Assembly (NCBI RefSeq): GCF_009741735.1
Contig: NZ_WHOH01000001.1
Coordinates: 1,612,001-1,676,000, forward strand
DNA: 64,000 bases
From: Lentibacillus sp. JNUCC-1
Lineage (GTDB): Bacteria; Bacillota; Bacilli; Bacillales; Amphibacillaceae
Reading direction: 5' to 3'
The translations under genes and the position numbers were made by a program. A model generated the notes under the pieces. The model ran no database searches and was not told where the DNA came from. It was given only the letters and a program-made list of their open reading frames with translations. Below, piece by piece: positions 51,268-60,036 of this stretch; the first letter of the stretch is position 1; every line of letters begins with the position of its first letter.

Positions 51268-52633
51268 CTGCCCACCTCCAATCGCGTTCTGTTTCATCTT
51301 TATTGAGCGGTTTCCTGGCATTTTCATTTATATCTGCTTTTTTATTAGCGACAAGGGCTGAGACTCCAATTAAACCGTTAAGAACATCACTCCACTTTGC
51401 CGAGCCGGTTTCAATGATCAATTCATCCAACCCCGCCTCATCCACTTGCTCGAGATAGGCTTCGATTTCCTCGGTGTGAATCATTTGTTTGGTCATTTGC
51501 CATTTCGAGTCTCCCATCAATTCTTCCAACTGATCCTCCAGCACTTCATCCGGATCGGTGTAGGCGGCCTCAATGGTGTCTTCAATTTCTTTTGTGATGG
51601 GCTCGTAATTTTCCACATAATGAATGCCCTGATCAATCGCTTCAGGGGATAAAGGCGAAGCGAACTTAACCGGCACCCACAGCCCGTCCATGGCTTCCCC
51701 TCGGTACTGCTCCTGTTCCATAAAACTGAGAATCTGATGGGCATTAGGTATATCCGAGCCAATCGGTGGATCAAATGATTTAACGATGAAGTTGCGCAGG
51801 GCTTCCGGCTGGATGGTATGCATAAAATCGGTTCTCTGCAAATGGGTGAACTTAAGAATTTTATTAATCGTTCCTAGGCTGATCTTGACACCTTCACTCA
51901 TGGCAGCGGTGCCTCGCTGTCGTACCGCTGCAAAAACAAGTTCCTGATCCAGTGTCTCGAACTTCTCAAGCCGCTCTGTCATCTTATCTTCCAATTCCTG
52001 CATAAGCTGGTGGATCACCTCAACCTGGTTAAGTGCGTTGCGGTCAGACAGGTATTCGAGCTCTCGTTCCTTGAGCAGTTCCACCGCTTCCTCGACATTT
52101 TTAATCATGCTGGCCAGCTTGTTTCCCCCTGAGATGCCTTTATCGTCGTAGGCTTCACTTAACTCCGCATCTCGCTTGGCCTGGAAAAGAGACCTGGCCA
52201 CTTCATCGTTTAAATAGTAAGCAAGTGAATCATTGGCGAGCCGGATCAATACATCCATCATGCGTTTCCCGACATCCCGCATCTTGATCCGTTTGGCAGT
52301 TTTGGCAATCCAGTTGAATTTCCCCAATACGAAAACAAGGTGTTTGATATACCCGATCGTCATAGCCTCGTCATAGCCAAACGTATGGCGATACCGATAA
52401 TACAAAGTGTCTTCATTCTCAATTGGGTCGGCAATTCCCAATGCTTCCTGATTGATAATGTTGAGCACTCGCAGGAAGCGCAGCACATGAAACGGTGACT
52501 GAAAGTACTCTTTATCACTCAGCTCGTTCAGCACCCCTGATAGTGCTGCAAGGTCTCGCATTGATTGGAGCAGCTCGGGTTTGTCATTTTCCACATCAAA
52601 GATGGAAATCAATGCTTGATCCATGTTTTCCAA
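51215..52633 (-). CDS. jetA: Wadjet JetA, kleisin-like subunit
   Basis: 472 residues from TTG 52633, 7 bases after GGAGGCG; the ATG at 52624 is too far from the site. Mostly helical: N-terminal winged-helix-like region (YFQSPFHVLRFLRVLNIINQEALG), central coiled coil (MIKNVEEAVELLKERELEYLSDRNALNQVEVIHQLMQEL), acidic C-terminal segment. The size and layout fit the JetA/MksF-type kleisin (DUF5716-like group). It links JetC heads. Confidence 0.82.
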   Translation of the reverse strand: MENMDQALISIFDVENDKPELLQSMRDLAALSGVLNELSDKEYFQSPFHVLRFLRVLNIINQEALGIADPIENEDTLYYRYRHTFGYDEAMTIGYIKHLVFVLGKFNWIAKTAKRIKMRDVGKRMMDVLIRLANDSLAYYLNDEVARSLFQAKRDAELSEAYDDKGISGGNKLASMIKNVEEAVELLKERELEYLSDRNALNQVEVIHQLMQELEDKMTERLEKFETLDQELVFAAVRQRGTAAMSEGVKISLGTINKILKFTHLQRTDFMHTIQPEALRNFIVKSFDPPIGSDIPNAHQILSFMEQEQYRGEAMDGLWVPVKFASPLSPEAIDQGIHYVENYEPITKEIEDTIEAAYTDPDEVLEDQLEELMGDSKWQMTKQMIHTEEIEAYLEQVDEAGLDELIIETGSAKWSDVLNGLIGVSALVANKKADINENARKPLNKDETERDWRWADDEQGTYGIRKRGRRSE

Positions 52634-53919
52634 TGCTGGACGCCTCCAATCTCTTGTTCCTGCTCTTCCGTGTTTATTTGAATGGATTGTATGTATCGCT
52701 GTTCAAATTGTTCGAGTGTGGTTACGATCTCGAGCGGCGGCACTACCCATTTCGTTGTAATACCTTCTTTAACTAAGATTCCAGCCGCTTCTCTCGCAAT
52801 CGTGAGGCCTGCTTCATCAACGTCAGTCCAAATGATGACCTGCTTCACATGTGGGGCGAGCTGGGTGATCAATCGGCGGTGGGCCGACCTGATCTGACCG
52901 TCAATTCCCAGGACAAGACTCTTCGAATTGATGAGGAAGTCTTTTTCATAAGCCATCCGTGTCAGCACGCCGCGATTTTCCACGAGCCATAAGACCTCAG
53001 CTTCTGTTTGAAAGGAATCGGTAAACACGGCCAAATCTGTGGTCGCATGGACACTGCCATGATGGTATGACACATTTCCCCCGTGCATCTCCCCAGTGAA
53101 AAAAATAGGCGTGATGGTCCCGAGAGTTGCCAGACCGTATAAGTGCAGCGGTCGCTGAAGCAGCTGTTCTGCTTCCTCAATGAATTCCTTTTTATGTACA
53201 TCAAATTCCTTTGAACCGCCGATCTTTCGGTAATAGCGCGCTCCGATTTGCTTCCAATCAAATATCTCTTCTTCACACGCTATTTGATACAGAGCAAGCA
53301 GGAAATGCAGAAATGACATCTGCTTTTGAAACCGCCAGCTCGCAATAATCCAGTTTAATTGTTCAACCCCACCGTTTCCGGGTGAAATATTCTGGACGCC
53401 CCCGGCTATTGTTTCCAACTCATTTTCAAGCGTTCTCAGAGCCAGCGATCGGAGAGACCCGGTCGTATGAGATACTTTCTCTGTTTTTTCCCAACGTGAA
53501 CGCCAGTCGAGAATAAGCCGGGCTTGTACTTCAGCCCTCTCTATTTCGAGACGCTGAAGGTGCTTAAACAAAGCCAGTCCCATTCGATACTGCTCGCTTT
53601 TCACCGTTCGTTCATCCTTCTCGAAACGATATTCCCGGATGATCCAACCATTGCGGATCCAGTCAAAAGTTTCTTCACTGGCGGCAAAACGTTTCTTCAC
53701 TTTCGGACTGGCAAAAGCCTTCACAAGCGCATCAGGAGGGACAGGCGCAACAGAAGCCAGTCCAAAAGAAAAACGCGCCACCACCCGTCTCGTCCTTGCA
53801 GTCCTTTTTATGACGGAAATATATACAACACCATTATCTTGTTTCATATCAATCATAGACAATTCTTCATTTTTAAGTAAAATATACTCAGCTATATAAC
53901 CCAACCACTCATCTAGCAT
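52609..53919 (-). CDS. jetD: Wadjet JetD, Toprim-type DNA nuclease
   Basis: 436 residues from ATG 53919 after GGAGGG. The C-terminal ~130 residues form a Toprim fold like topoisomerase VI A/DUF2220: the Glu in VLWLVENRGVLTRM, the LVLGIDGQ strand and the Asp pair in IIWTDVDEAGLTIA. JetD cuts the closed circular DNA that JetABC has reeled in, which removes small plasmids. First gene of the operon, order D-A-B-C, with 25 bases of overlap to jetA. Confidence 0.88.
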   Translation of the reverse strand: MLDEWLGYIAEYILLKNEELSMIDMKQDNGVVYISVIKRTARTRRVVARFSFGLASVAPVPPDALVKAFASPKVKKRFAASEETFDWIRNGWIIREYRFEKDERTVKSEQYRMGLALFKHLQRLEIERAEVQARLILDWRSRWEKTEKVSHTTGSLRSLALRTLENELETIAGGVQNISPGNGGVEQLNWIIASWRFQKQMSFLHFLLALYQIACEEEIFDWKQIGARYYRKIGGSKEFDVHKKEFIEEAEQLLQRPLHLYGLATLGTITPIFFTGEMHGGNVSYHHGSVHATTDLAVFTDSFQTEAEVLWLVENRGVLTRMAYEKDFLINSKSLVLGIDGQIRSAHRRLITQLAPHVKQVIIWTDVDEAGLTIAREAAGILVKEGITTKWVVPPLEIVTTLEQFEQRYIQSIQINTEEQEQEIGGVQHWKTWIKH

Positions 53920-54009
53920 CAAGCACCCTCCCCAGTGGTTATGTATTCATTTTAACATGAAAACATTTTTAAAGGTGAGGGCATTTCAGGAGGTGAAGTG
54001 CCTTGGCGC

Positions 54010-54045
54010 GTTTTAAAGCTTTAGCGATGTGGGGACTGACACTTA
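54010..54045 (+). repeat. Dispersed repeat R2, copy 6 (half)
   Basis: CGTTTTAAAGCTTTAGCGAT then GTGGGGACTGACACTTAT: the centre and right arm only. Array D starts 13 bases later. Confidence 0.75.
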
Positions 54046-54057
54046 TCCAAAGACGTT

Positions 54058-54162
54058 ATCCAGGGAGTTTGCGGTTCTATCAGTGGAGTTTTATGTAATA
54101 TCAGGGGAGTTCATGATTCTATCAGGGAAGTTTTACTGATTATCAGTGGAGTTTTAATTTAG
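54058..54162 (+). repeat. Tandem array D: five 21-bp units
   Basis: Units at 54058, 54079, 54100, 54121 and 54142: ATCCAGGGAGTT, ATCAGTGGAGTT, ATCAGGGGAGTT, ATCAGGGAAGTT, ATCAGTGGAGTT, each followed by 9 variable bases. Same family as array C. Non-coding, between the jetD promoter side and the 3' end of the trans-sulfuration gene. Confidence 0.92.
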
Positions 54163-54168
54163 CATGCT

Positions 54169-54204
54169 AAAAAGGCCCAGACGACTGGTGACTGGACCTT
54201 TTTA
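54169..54204. terminator. Terminator after trans-sulfuration gene
   Basis: AAAAAGG-CCAG-ACGACTGGTGA-CTGG-CCTTTTT, A and T runs on both sides, stem of about 11. Ends 37 bases from the stop at 54241. Confidence 0.85.
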
Positions 54205-54240
54205 GCTATGATGCAGCGAGTGTAAGACGCCGAAATTTAT

Positions 54241-55434
54241 CTAGAATGGCTCAACCATGGAATCTTGTCCCGCATCCTGTGACACCGCACCTGCATCAAC
54301 ATATTCCAGCGCCTTCACGATATCATCCAGCAGATCCTGTTTATCTTCAATGCCGCAGCTTAAGCGGATCAGGCCTTCTGTGACACCCAGTTCGATGCGT
54401 TCTTTTTCAGGAACACAGGCATGTGACATCGTATATGGATATGACAGAATCGACTCGACCCCGCCGAGACTCACGGCGACGATCGGGACGGTGATGTTTT
54501 CGAAAAAGACCGCTGCGTTTTCGTAAGTACCCAGATCAATTGTCAGTACCGCCCCTCCGCTCGTTGCTTGTTTAGCATGAATATCCGCTCCTGCGTGATT
54601 CGCAAGCGTAGGATAATAGACAGCTCTGACTTTGTTATGATGCTGAAGTTCGTTCGCGATAAATGCGGCATTTTCCGTCTTGCTGTCCATGCGGATTTTC
54701 ATCGTTTTAATGCCGCGGAGCACGAGCCAGCAGTTGTGCGGATCGAGCATGCTTCCGAACATCTTCTGCGTTTTGCAGAGCATTTCTGCGATCTCCTCGT
54801 TACTCGTGACAACCAGGCCGGCGGTAACATCGCTATGGCCATTGATGAATTTCGTAGCGCTGTGAATGACAATGTCGACGCCGAGTTTGATCGGGTTTTG
54901 ATACACAGGTGTCATGAATGTGTTGTCAATAATCGTTGTGATGCCATTCTCTTTTGCCAAAGACGCCACCGCTTGAATGTCGGTGATTTTCAGCAAAGGA
55001 TTGGACGGTGTTTCAATATAGAAGGCTTTCGTATTCGCTTGAATCGCCGTTTCCCATGCGGATGGATCTGTTTCATCGACATAAGAATATTCGATCCCGT
55101 GCTTGGGAAACATTTCAGAGACGAGCTGATGTGCGCCGCCATAGATATCTTTGCAGAACACGACATGGTCACCCGCTGAAAAGTTCAGCAGCACCGCAGA
55201 AATCGCCGCCATTCCAGAAGAGAAGGCATAACCATGCTCAGCAAACTCCAAACATGCAATTGTTTCTTCAAGCGCTTGTCTCGTTGGGTTGCCGAACCGC
55301 GTATATGTAAATTCCTGTGCTTCTGCAAAATTTTTCTGATGAAAGGTAGATGATTGGTAGATTGGTATGGACGAGCTCCCAGTATGTTGATCTGTCAACG
55401 GACCGCCATGAATGACTTTTGTATCCAGCTTCAT
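54241..55434 (-). CDS. Cys/Met-metabolism PLP enzyme (cystathionine lyase-type)
   Basis: 397 residues. PLP fold of the trans-sulfuration family: YTRFGNPTRQALEE, FSSGMAAISAVLL, DNTFMTPVYQNPIKLGVDIVIHSATKFINGHSD with the PLP Lys in SATK, and SLGGVESILSYPYTMSH. It is closest in style to cystathionine beta/gamma-lyases (MetC/MccB); cystathionine gamma-synthase cannot be fully excluded. It links methionine and cysteine synthesis. The C-terminal ~20 residues (VSQDAGQDSMVEPF) are an unusual polar tail. No S-box leader is seen. Confidence 0.85.
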   Translation of the reverse strand: MKLDTKVIHGGPLTDQHTGSSSIPIYQSSTFHQKNFAEAQEFTYTRFGNPTRQALEETIACLEFAEHGYAFSSGMAAISAVLLNFSAGDHVVFCKDIYGGAHQLVSEMFPKHGIEYSYVDETDPSAWETAIQANTKAFYIETPSNPLLKITDIQAVASLAKENGITTIIDNTFMTPVYQNPIKLGVDIVIHSATKFINGHSDVTAGLVVTSNEEIAEMLCKTQKMFGSMLDPHNCWLVLRGIKTMKIRMDSKTENAAFIANELQHHNKVRAVYYPTLANHAGADIHAKQATSGGAVLTIDLGTYENAAVFFENITVPIVAVSLGGVESILSYPYTMSHACVPEKERIELGVTEGLIRLSCGIEDKQDLLDDIVKALEYVDAGAVSQDAGQDSMVEPF

Positions 55435-55707
55435 TACTTAACCCCCACTGATGTCTATTGAGCGCTGATGCGCGTTTCAAATGATGTTACAAAATTTTCA
55501 GATTACTACTTTAATTTTATGTGTTCATGCTGTAAAAATCAATACATTCCGTCCATATTGTCGCATATTACGCCGATTATGTACATACTTTGGTTCGAAA
55601 AGTCAGAACTCAATTGGGCTAAGGACAAAAGCATACACGTTTATCATTTCAAGGTAAAAGGGAATTGGAATAATAAGGCTATTTTTCGAAAAATTGAGGT
55701 GCTAGAC

Positions 55708-56436
55708 ATGAGGAACCATTTCGGTACGATCGCGGTGGCAGTCGCAATGGGGCTGTTGCTAAGTGCCTGTGGTGATAATAGCAGCGATCCTGCTGCCATA
55801 CCCAATGATGACCAGGCAACTCAGGAAGACACGGAAGAGAACGAAACAGCGGACGATCAAGACGCGGCACCGGAGAACAGTGACTCTAACACCACCAATG
55901 CCGCCTCAGAAAACCAAAACAATAACACGAACACTGAAGACACGACTCAGTCAGAAGAAGCTCAAGTTCAAGGTGACGAAGAAACAAGCGACGGCTACAA
56001 AACGTATCAAAACCCGAGATTCGGTTTTGCTATCGAATATCCATCATCTTTTGAAGCCGACTATATGCCCGACAATGGTGATGGCATCGAAGTCCATGAC
56101 GAATCAGCCGTCATTATTGCTTCAGGCAGCCATATGGGATATGGCGGGACGCCCATTAGTGACCTTGACGCCATTAAACCGATCTATGAAGATGAGCTGG
56201 CTGATTTGAAAGCAGACAATCATTCGATCGGCTATAAGAAACTCGCAGACGACTGGTATGTCCTGTCCTATGTGGATGGCGACAATATCGTCTACAAAAA
56301 ATCACTGATGGCCGACGATTATATTGTGAAGCTTTCCATCGAATATCCTGAAGACCGGCAAGATGATTATGAATCTGTCGTGGAACGTGTGTCCAATAGT
56401 TTAAGAACCCTTCCCAACAGCATTAAAAATCCATAA
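55708..56436 (+). CDS. Lipoprotein with PsbP/DUF-like globular domain
   Basis: 242 residues from ATG 55708 (GAGGTG site); the longer frame to 55468 has no ribosome site and runs through AT-rich promoter sequence. Signal with lipobox LLLSACGD, then ~70 residues of acidic Asn/Glu/Asp-rich linker, then a domain starting YKTYQNPRFGFAIEYPSSFEADYMP with SYVDGDNIVYKKSL and YPEDRQDDYESVVERVSNSL. The FGFAIEYP start is typical of PsbP-like cell-surface domains in Bacilli. The role is unknown. Confidence 0.75.
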   Translation: MRNHFGTIAVAVAMGLLLSACGDNSSDPAAIPNDDQATQEDTEENETADDQDAAPENSDSNTTNAASENQNNNTNTEDTTQSEEAQVQGDEETSDGYKTYQNPRFGFAIEYPSSFEADYMPDNGDGIEVHDESAVIIASGSHMGYGGTPISDLDAIKPIYEDELADLKADNHSIGYKKLADDWYVLSYVDGDNIVYKKSLMADDYIVKLSIEYPEDRQDDYESVVERVSNSLRTLPNSIKNP

Positions 56437-56439
56437 AGA

Positions 56440-56478
56440 AAAGTGGTCCAAGAGCGTGTCTCTGGATCACTTTTTAAA
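56440..56478. terminator. Terminator between lipoprotein and NlpC/P60 gene
   Basis: AAAAGTGGTCCA-GAG ... CTC-TGGATCACTTTTT: stem of ~12 with a T run; serves the convergent pair. Confidence 0.8.
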
Positions 56479-56501
56479 ACCTAGATGGATCATCAGGCCC
56501 G

Positions 56502-57659
56502 TCATGGCTCGTCAACAAACCTTCTGGCTCCCGCGTATTCATTGGACCAATAATCCGACTGAAAAACCTGGATGATTTCTACAGTTTTATCCGTATTGGG
56601 AGCATGGATCATCTCGCCATTGCCGATATACATGCCCACATGGTGCACATGCCCTTCCCCATTCTCATCGGCAAAAAATAATAAATCCCCTTTTTGCAAA
56701 TCTGCTTTTGCCACTTCTTTACCCTGCAAAGCTTGAGCCGAGGCGTCACGCGGAATCGTCATCCCATGGGCTTTATACACATTGTGCGTGAATCCCGAAC
56801 AATCGAACCCGAACCCTGACGCACCTGCCCATAAATACGGCAGCCCCAAGAACTGTTTGCCGCTCTGGACAAGCGCATCTCCAGTCGGCTCTGGTACCTC
56901 TTCGCCTTTTTTGGTAACGCCCACAGCGTCTTTGGCAATCCAATGTTGCCCGTCACCAGGCGTAGCGACAAGCACGGTCTGTTCCTCTTGTTCAAGCACA
57001 GGAAGTTTTGTATTATAGCTGATCTCGATGAATGGCGTCTGCATGTCTTGATCGGTGTACAGCCACGTTGTTGGTGCTGTCACCATCGCAGACGCACCCG
57101 TTTCGACCGCATTTTCATAAGTGGTTTCATAGGTTAATTGATTGAGAGGCAACCAAGCGACATAGCCCGCGTCACTCCCGGGTTCCGGCTGCCCATGCAC
57201 TCCCACCTCAGCCCAGCCGTCCGTTACCTGCATAATCGTGACCGCATTGCCGTACAATGCCTGTGTTTGCAGGTTGCCGATCAGCCACTTCTTTTCAGTA
57301 ATGCTCATGTCTTCTGTCCACTTGCGCATGTCTGCCGGGTTCCCGACCGCGACGGCGTCAACTGGCCGGTCCAACCCAGGCTCAGTCCAAAGGGTGGCAA
57401 CAGGGACATTGACGAAAGCGAGTTGGTTCGGTTCAAAAGCGGCGTCCGACTTGGCTTCTGTCTGGTTTACGTTTACCGCATCTGGGTCGGGGGCTTGTGC
57501 CTTGGCGTTGATTGAAGTTGTTGCTGGCGTGTGCTGCTTCACCGCTTTTGGCACGTCCGAAAATAAACCCAGGCGCATCGATGGTGTGAGGAGGAGGATG
57601 AACACAATAACAACCACCGCCGTTAAGCTGATATAAAGTAATCCGGTTTTTGTTTTCAT
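56502..57659 (-). CDS. C40 (NlpC/P60) cell-wall endopeptidase with SH3 domains
   Basis: 385 residues from ATG 57659 after GGAGAGG. N-terminal membrane anchor (GLLYISLTAVVVIVFILLL), two SH3-like regions (~80-255; VPVATLWTEPGLDRP; TAPTTWLYTDQDMQTP), then NlpC/P60: Cys in GFDCSGFTHNVYKAHG, His in HVHHVGMYIGNG and HAPNT. This architecture matches YkfC/DvLysin-type gamma-D-glutamyl-diamino acid endopeptidases, which trim or recycle peptidoglycan stem peptides outside the membrane. Confidence 0.88.
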   Translation of the reverse strand: MKTKTGLLYISLTAVVVIVFILLLTPSMRLGLFSDVPKAVKQHTPATTSINAKAQAPDPDAVNVNQTEAKSDAAFEPNQLAFVNVPVATLWTEPGLDRPVDAVAVGNPADMRKWTEDMSITEKKWLIGNLQTQALYGNAVTIMQVTDGWAEVGVHGQPEPGSDAGYVAWLPLNQLTYETTYENAVETGASAMVTAPTTWLYTDQDMQTPFIEISYNTKLPVLEQEEQTVLVATPGDGQHWIAKDAVGVTKKGEEVPEPTGDALVQSGKQFLGLPYLWAGASGFGFDCSGFTHNVYKAHGMTIPRDASAQALQGKEVAKADLQKGDLLFFADENGEGHVHHVGMYIGNGEMIHAPNTDKTVEIIQVFQSDYWSNEYAGARRFVDEP

Positions 57660-57859
57660 GACCTCTCCACTTTCCCAAAGAATCACGGCCCCGCTTGAAC
57701 AGTTTTATTCGAGGACCAAGGTTCTCACTGTATTTTATCTTATTATACGGTAAAATATGGTTGTTTTGAACCTGATTTTAATTTTAATCATGATCATAAG
57801 GCTGACGCGCACTGGGAAAGCGGGTGACTGGCGTCTGGAGAGGCATGCTTTCTCTCGAT

Positions 57860-57964
57860 GATATCGGAATATTTGACCCGGATATCGGAAATTTTGGAGT
57901 GGATATCTGCGTTTTTGAGGATTATATCGGCGAATTCAACCCATATATCGGAAATTCGGATAAA
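57860..57964 (+). repeat. Tandem array E: five 21-bp units
   Basis: (G/T)ATATCGG recurs at 57860, 57881, 57902, 57923 and 57944, with one variant (ATATCTGC). The remaining 13 bases vary. The TATC-GG core fits arrays A-D. It lies between the 3' end of the YdjM-type gene and the start side of the NlpC/P60 gene. Confidence 0.9.
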
Positions 57965-57983
57965 ATCAGCCTCTCGTATGTAT

Positions 57984-58445
57984 TTAAAACACATTCCTCA
58001 ACAAAGGCACACACTCATACACAATAAACCCAATCAACACGATCGCAGCCACCTTATCAATCATCTTAAATTCCCTGCGACTCACAGATAGCCCGACAGA
58101 TGTTTGAAACGGATAAAAGAGCTTCACCTTCCCCGTCAGCATATCCCCTGCGATATGCGCTAAAATCCCTGCACACGCGGACGATACCACCCACGGGTCA
58201 AAAATCGGTGATAACAGGGCGCCAACCACCGCTACAAACAACAGCGAATGTGTGAGCGTCCGGTGGCCAACCGTTTTATTAATAATGAATGATATCGGAA
58301 AGAAAATCTTACCGAACCTGGACTTATGCTCATCCAGATCTGAGACCACCCCAGCCACGCCGCCGACAGCCGCACCTCTCCAATCACCGCCAGTCACAGC
58401 AAACCCAGCAGCCACGCCTGATAACAAATGTGTCGTCCATTCCAT
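57984..58445 (-). CDS. YdjM-family membrane-bound metal-dependent hydrolase
   Basis: 153 residues. MEWTTHLLSGVAAG, SDLDEHKSR, GHRTLTHSLL and LAHIAGDMLTGKVKLFYPF are the His/Asp-rich motifs of the YdjM/LexA-regulated hydrolase family, with three or four membrane helices. Probably a membrane phosphatase- or phospholipase-like enzyme; the substrate is not known. Confidence 0.85.
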   Translation of the reverse strand: MEWTTHLLSGVAAGFAVTGGDWRGAAVGGVAGVVSDLDEHKSRFGKIFFPISFIINKTVGHRTLTHSLLFVAVVGALLSPIFDPWVVSSACAGILAHIAGDMLTGKVKLFYPFQTSVGLSVSRREFKMIDKVAAIVLIGFIVYECVPLLRNVF

Positions 58446-58620
58446 GTTTCTATCACCTCTTAAATTAGTAGACCGAGCTGAGCGACTTGCCCCTATTATA
58501 CGACAGGACCCGCATCTCTTGAATCGTTACCCGCTTTTAATTTTAAAATGTATCCCTATCTTTATTTCGCCTTGCAATATATAATATTACACAAATTCTA
58601 AATACAAAGGAGATGTTTTA

Positions 58621-59739
58621 TTGCTTACAACTGCAAAAGCACCATTCAGAGGAGACCACGTCGGGAGCTTGTTACGCCCGCAAACGCTTAAAGAAGCAAG
58701 AGCAGATTACCAAAAAGGTGACATCACAAAAGAAGCATTACGAGCATTGGAAGATAGCGAGATTGCAAGGATTGTTGAAAGACAAAAGGAAGCCGGTCTG
58801 AAGGCAGTGACCGACGGCGAATTCCGGAGAAGATGGTGGCACCTGGATTTCATAAGAGCCATCAAGGGGATACGCACCTATGAAGTAGACTTGACTGGTG
58901 CGTTTAACGGCGCCATGACCAAAGCAGAAGCCTATACCGTCGATTCCAAGTTAAGCTTTCCGAAAAACCACCCATTTTTAGCAGACTTCGCTTATTTAAA
59001 AAGCATTGCCGGGGACCACGTTGCGAAAATAACGATCCCAGGTCCGAATATGATTTTTTACTCAGGGGTGGTCGGAAGCCAGCCTTACTTGAACAACCCG
59101 GCCTATCCGTCATTAGATGAAGTGGCTCAAGACATTGTAAAAGTCTATCAAGATGCCATCCAAGCATTTTACGATGCCGGATGCCGGTATTTACAACTGG
59201 ATGACACGAGCTGGGGCGCCTTGTTCAGTCCGGATTTCAGAGAAAAGATCAGTGCCCAAGGATTTGACCCAGACGAACTCGTTAAAAAGTTTGCCGATAT
59301 CACCGTTGAAGCTGTAGCGAAGAAACCAGCCGATATGGCGATCACACTCCATATTTGCCGAGGCAACTTCAAATCAGCATGGCTCTACCAGGGCGGTTAT
59401 GAACCCATCGCAAAGGAACTGTTTTCCCGCGTCAACGTCGACGCCTTCTTCCTGGAATACGACACCGATCGCGCAGGAGACTTTTCCCCCTTGCGATTCA
59501 TTCAGGATCAAAAAGTCGTACTCGGCTTAATCACATCGAAAACACCTGAGTTGGAAGAGCCAGCTGAAATCAAGGCACGGATTGAAGAGGCAACGCAATA
59601 CGTAAACAAGGACCAGCTATGCCTGAGCCCGCAATGCGGATTCGCCTCTACAGAAGAAGGTAACCTTTTGACAGAAGAAGAACAGTGGGAGAAATTGCGC
59701 CATGTGGTGCGGATTGCTGGAGGAGTTTGGGCGGAATAG
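58621..59739 (+). CDS. MetE-like cobalamin-independent methyltransferase (YxjG/YxjH type)
   Basis: 372 residues from TTG 58621 after AAAGGAG. FRGDHVGSLLRP start, GEFRRRWWHLDFI, YLQLDDTSWGALF, HICRGNF with a zinc-type His-Cys pair and LSPQCGFAS (third ligand Cys). It equals the C-terminal catalytic half of MetE; Bacillus YxjG/YxjH use it for methyl transfer to homocysteine or related thiols. No S-box leader was found upstream. Confidence 0.88.
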   Translation: MLTTAKAPFRGDHVGSLLRPQTLKEARADYQKGDITKEALRALEDSEIARIVERQKEAGLKAVTDGEFRRRWWHLDFIRAIKGIRTYEVDLTGAFNGAMTKAEAYTVDSKLSFPKNHPFLADFAYLKSIAGDHVAKITIPGPNMIFYSGVVGSQPYLNNPAYPSLDEVAQDIVKVYQDAIQAFYDAGCRYLQLDDTSWGALFSPDFREKISAQGFDPDELVKKFADITVEAVAKKPADMAITLHICRGNFKSAWLYQGGYEPIAKELFSRVNVDAFFLEYDTDRAGDFSPLRFIQDQKVVLGLITSKTPELEEPAEIKARIEEATQYVNKDQLCLSPQCGFASTEEGNLLTEEEQWEKLRHVVRIAGGVWAE

Positions 59740-59759
59740 GCTTCACTTATGAAAAAAAT

Positions 59760-59808
59760 TAAAAACACTCCCTCACGCACTCTAGCAGGTATGTGAGGGA
59801 GTATTTTT
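59760..59808 (+). terminator. Terminator after metE-like gene
   Basis: AAAAACACTCCCTCAC ... GTGAGGGAGTATTTTTA: about 15 paired bases, T run, 20 bases after the stop. Confidence 0.9.
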
Positions 59809-59848
59809 AACTCGCTGCACCCCCTCTTAACGGGGGTCGGTCTATTGA

Positions 59849-59885
59849 AGACCGCTCCATGTTACAGCATGGAGCGGTCTTTATT
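59849..59885. terminator. Second terminator-like hairpin
   Basis: AGACCGCTCCATG-TTACAG-CATGGAGCGGTCT followed by TTATT. A perfect 13-base stem with no gene directly before it; it may end an unrecognised short transcript from 59810. Confidence 0.75.
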
Positions 59886-60036
59886 AATTTATATGAACTT
59901 TTTACATTTATTAGATCACAAACGTTGTGATTGTACACATTCTAATTTCATTTTACCAATGATGCACTTATTCGTGTGTAATGCGTCTCTGTCTTCGCAT
60001 TGCTAATGTATTAAGGCGACAAAAGACTTATATCGA

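Noticed and set aside
55435..55500. S-box or T-box leader for the trans-sulfuration gene
   Set aside because: Region is too short and lacks the conserved motifs.
55468..55707. 80-residue N-terminal extension of the lipoprotein
   Set aside because: The signal peptide and lipobox start at ATG 55708; the extension is AT-rich promoter sequence.
58446..58620. SAM (S-box) riboswitch upstream of the metE-like gene
   Set aside because: Expected from Bacillus yxjG, but I find no S-box signature and no terminator in this leader.
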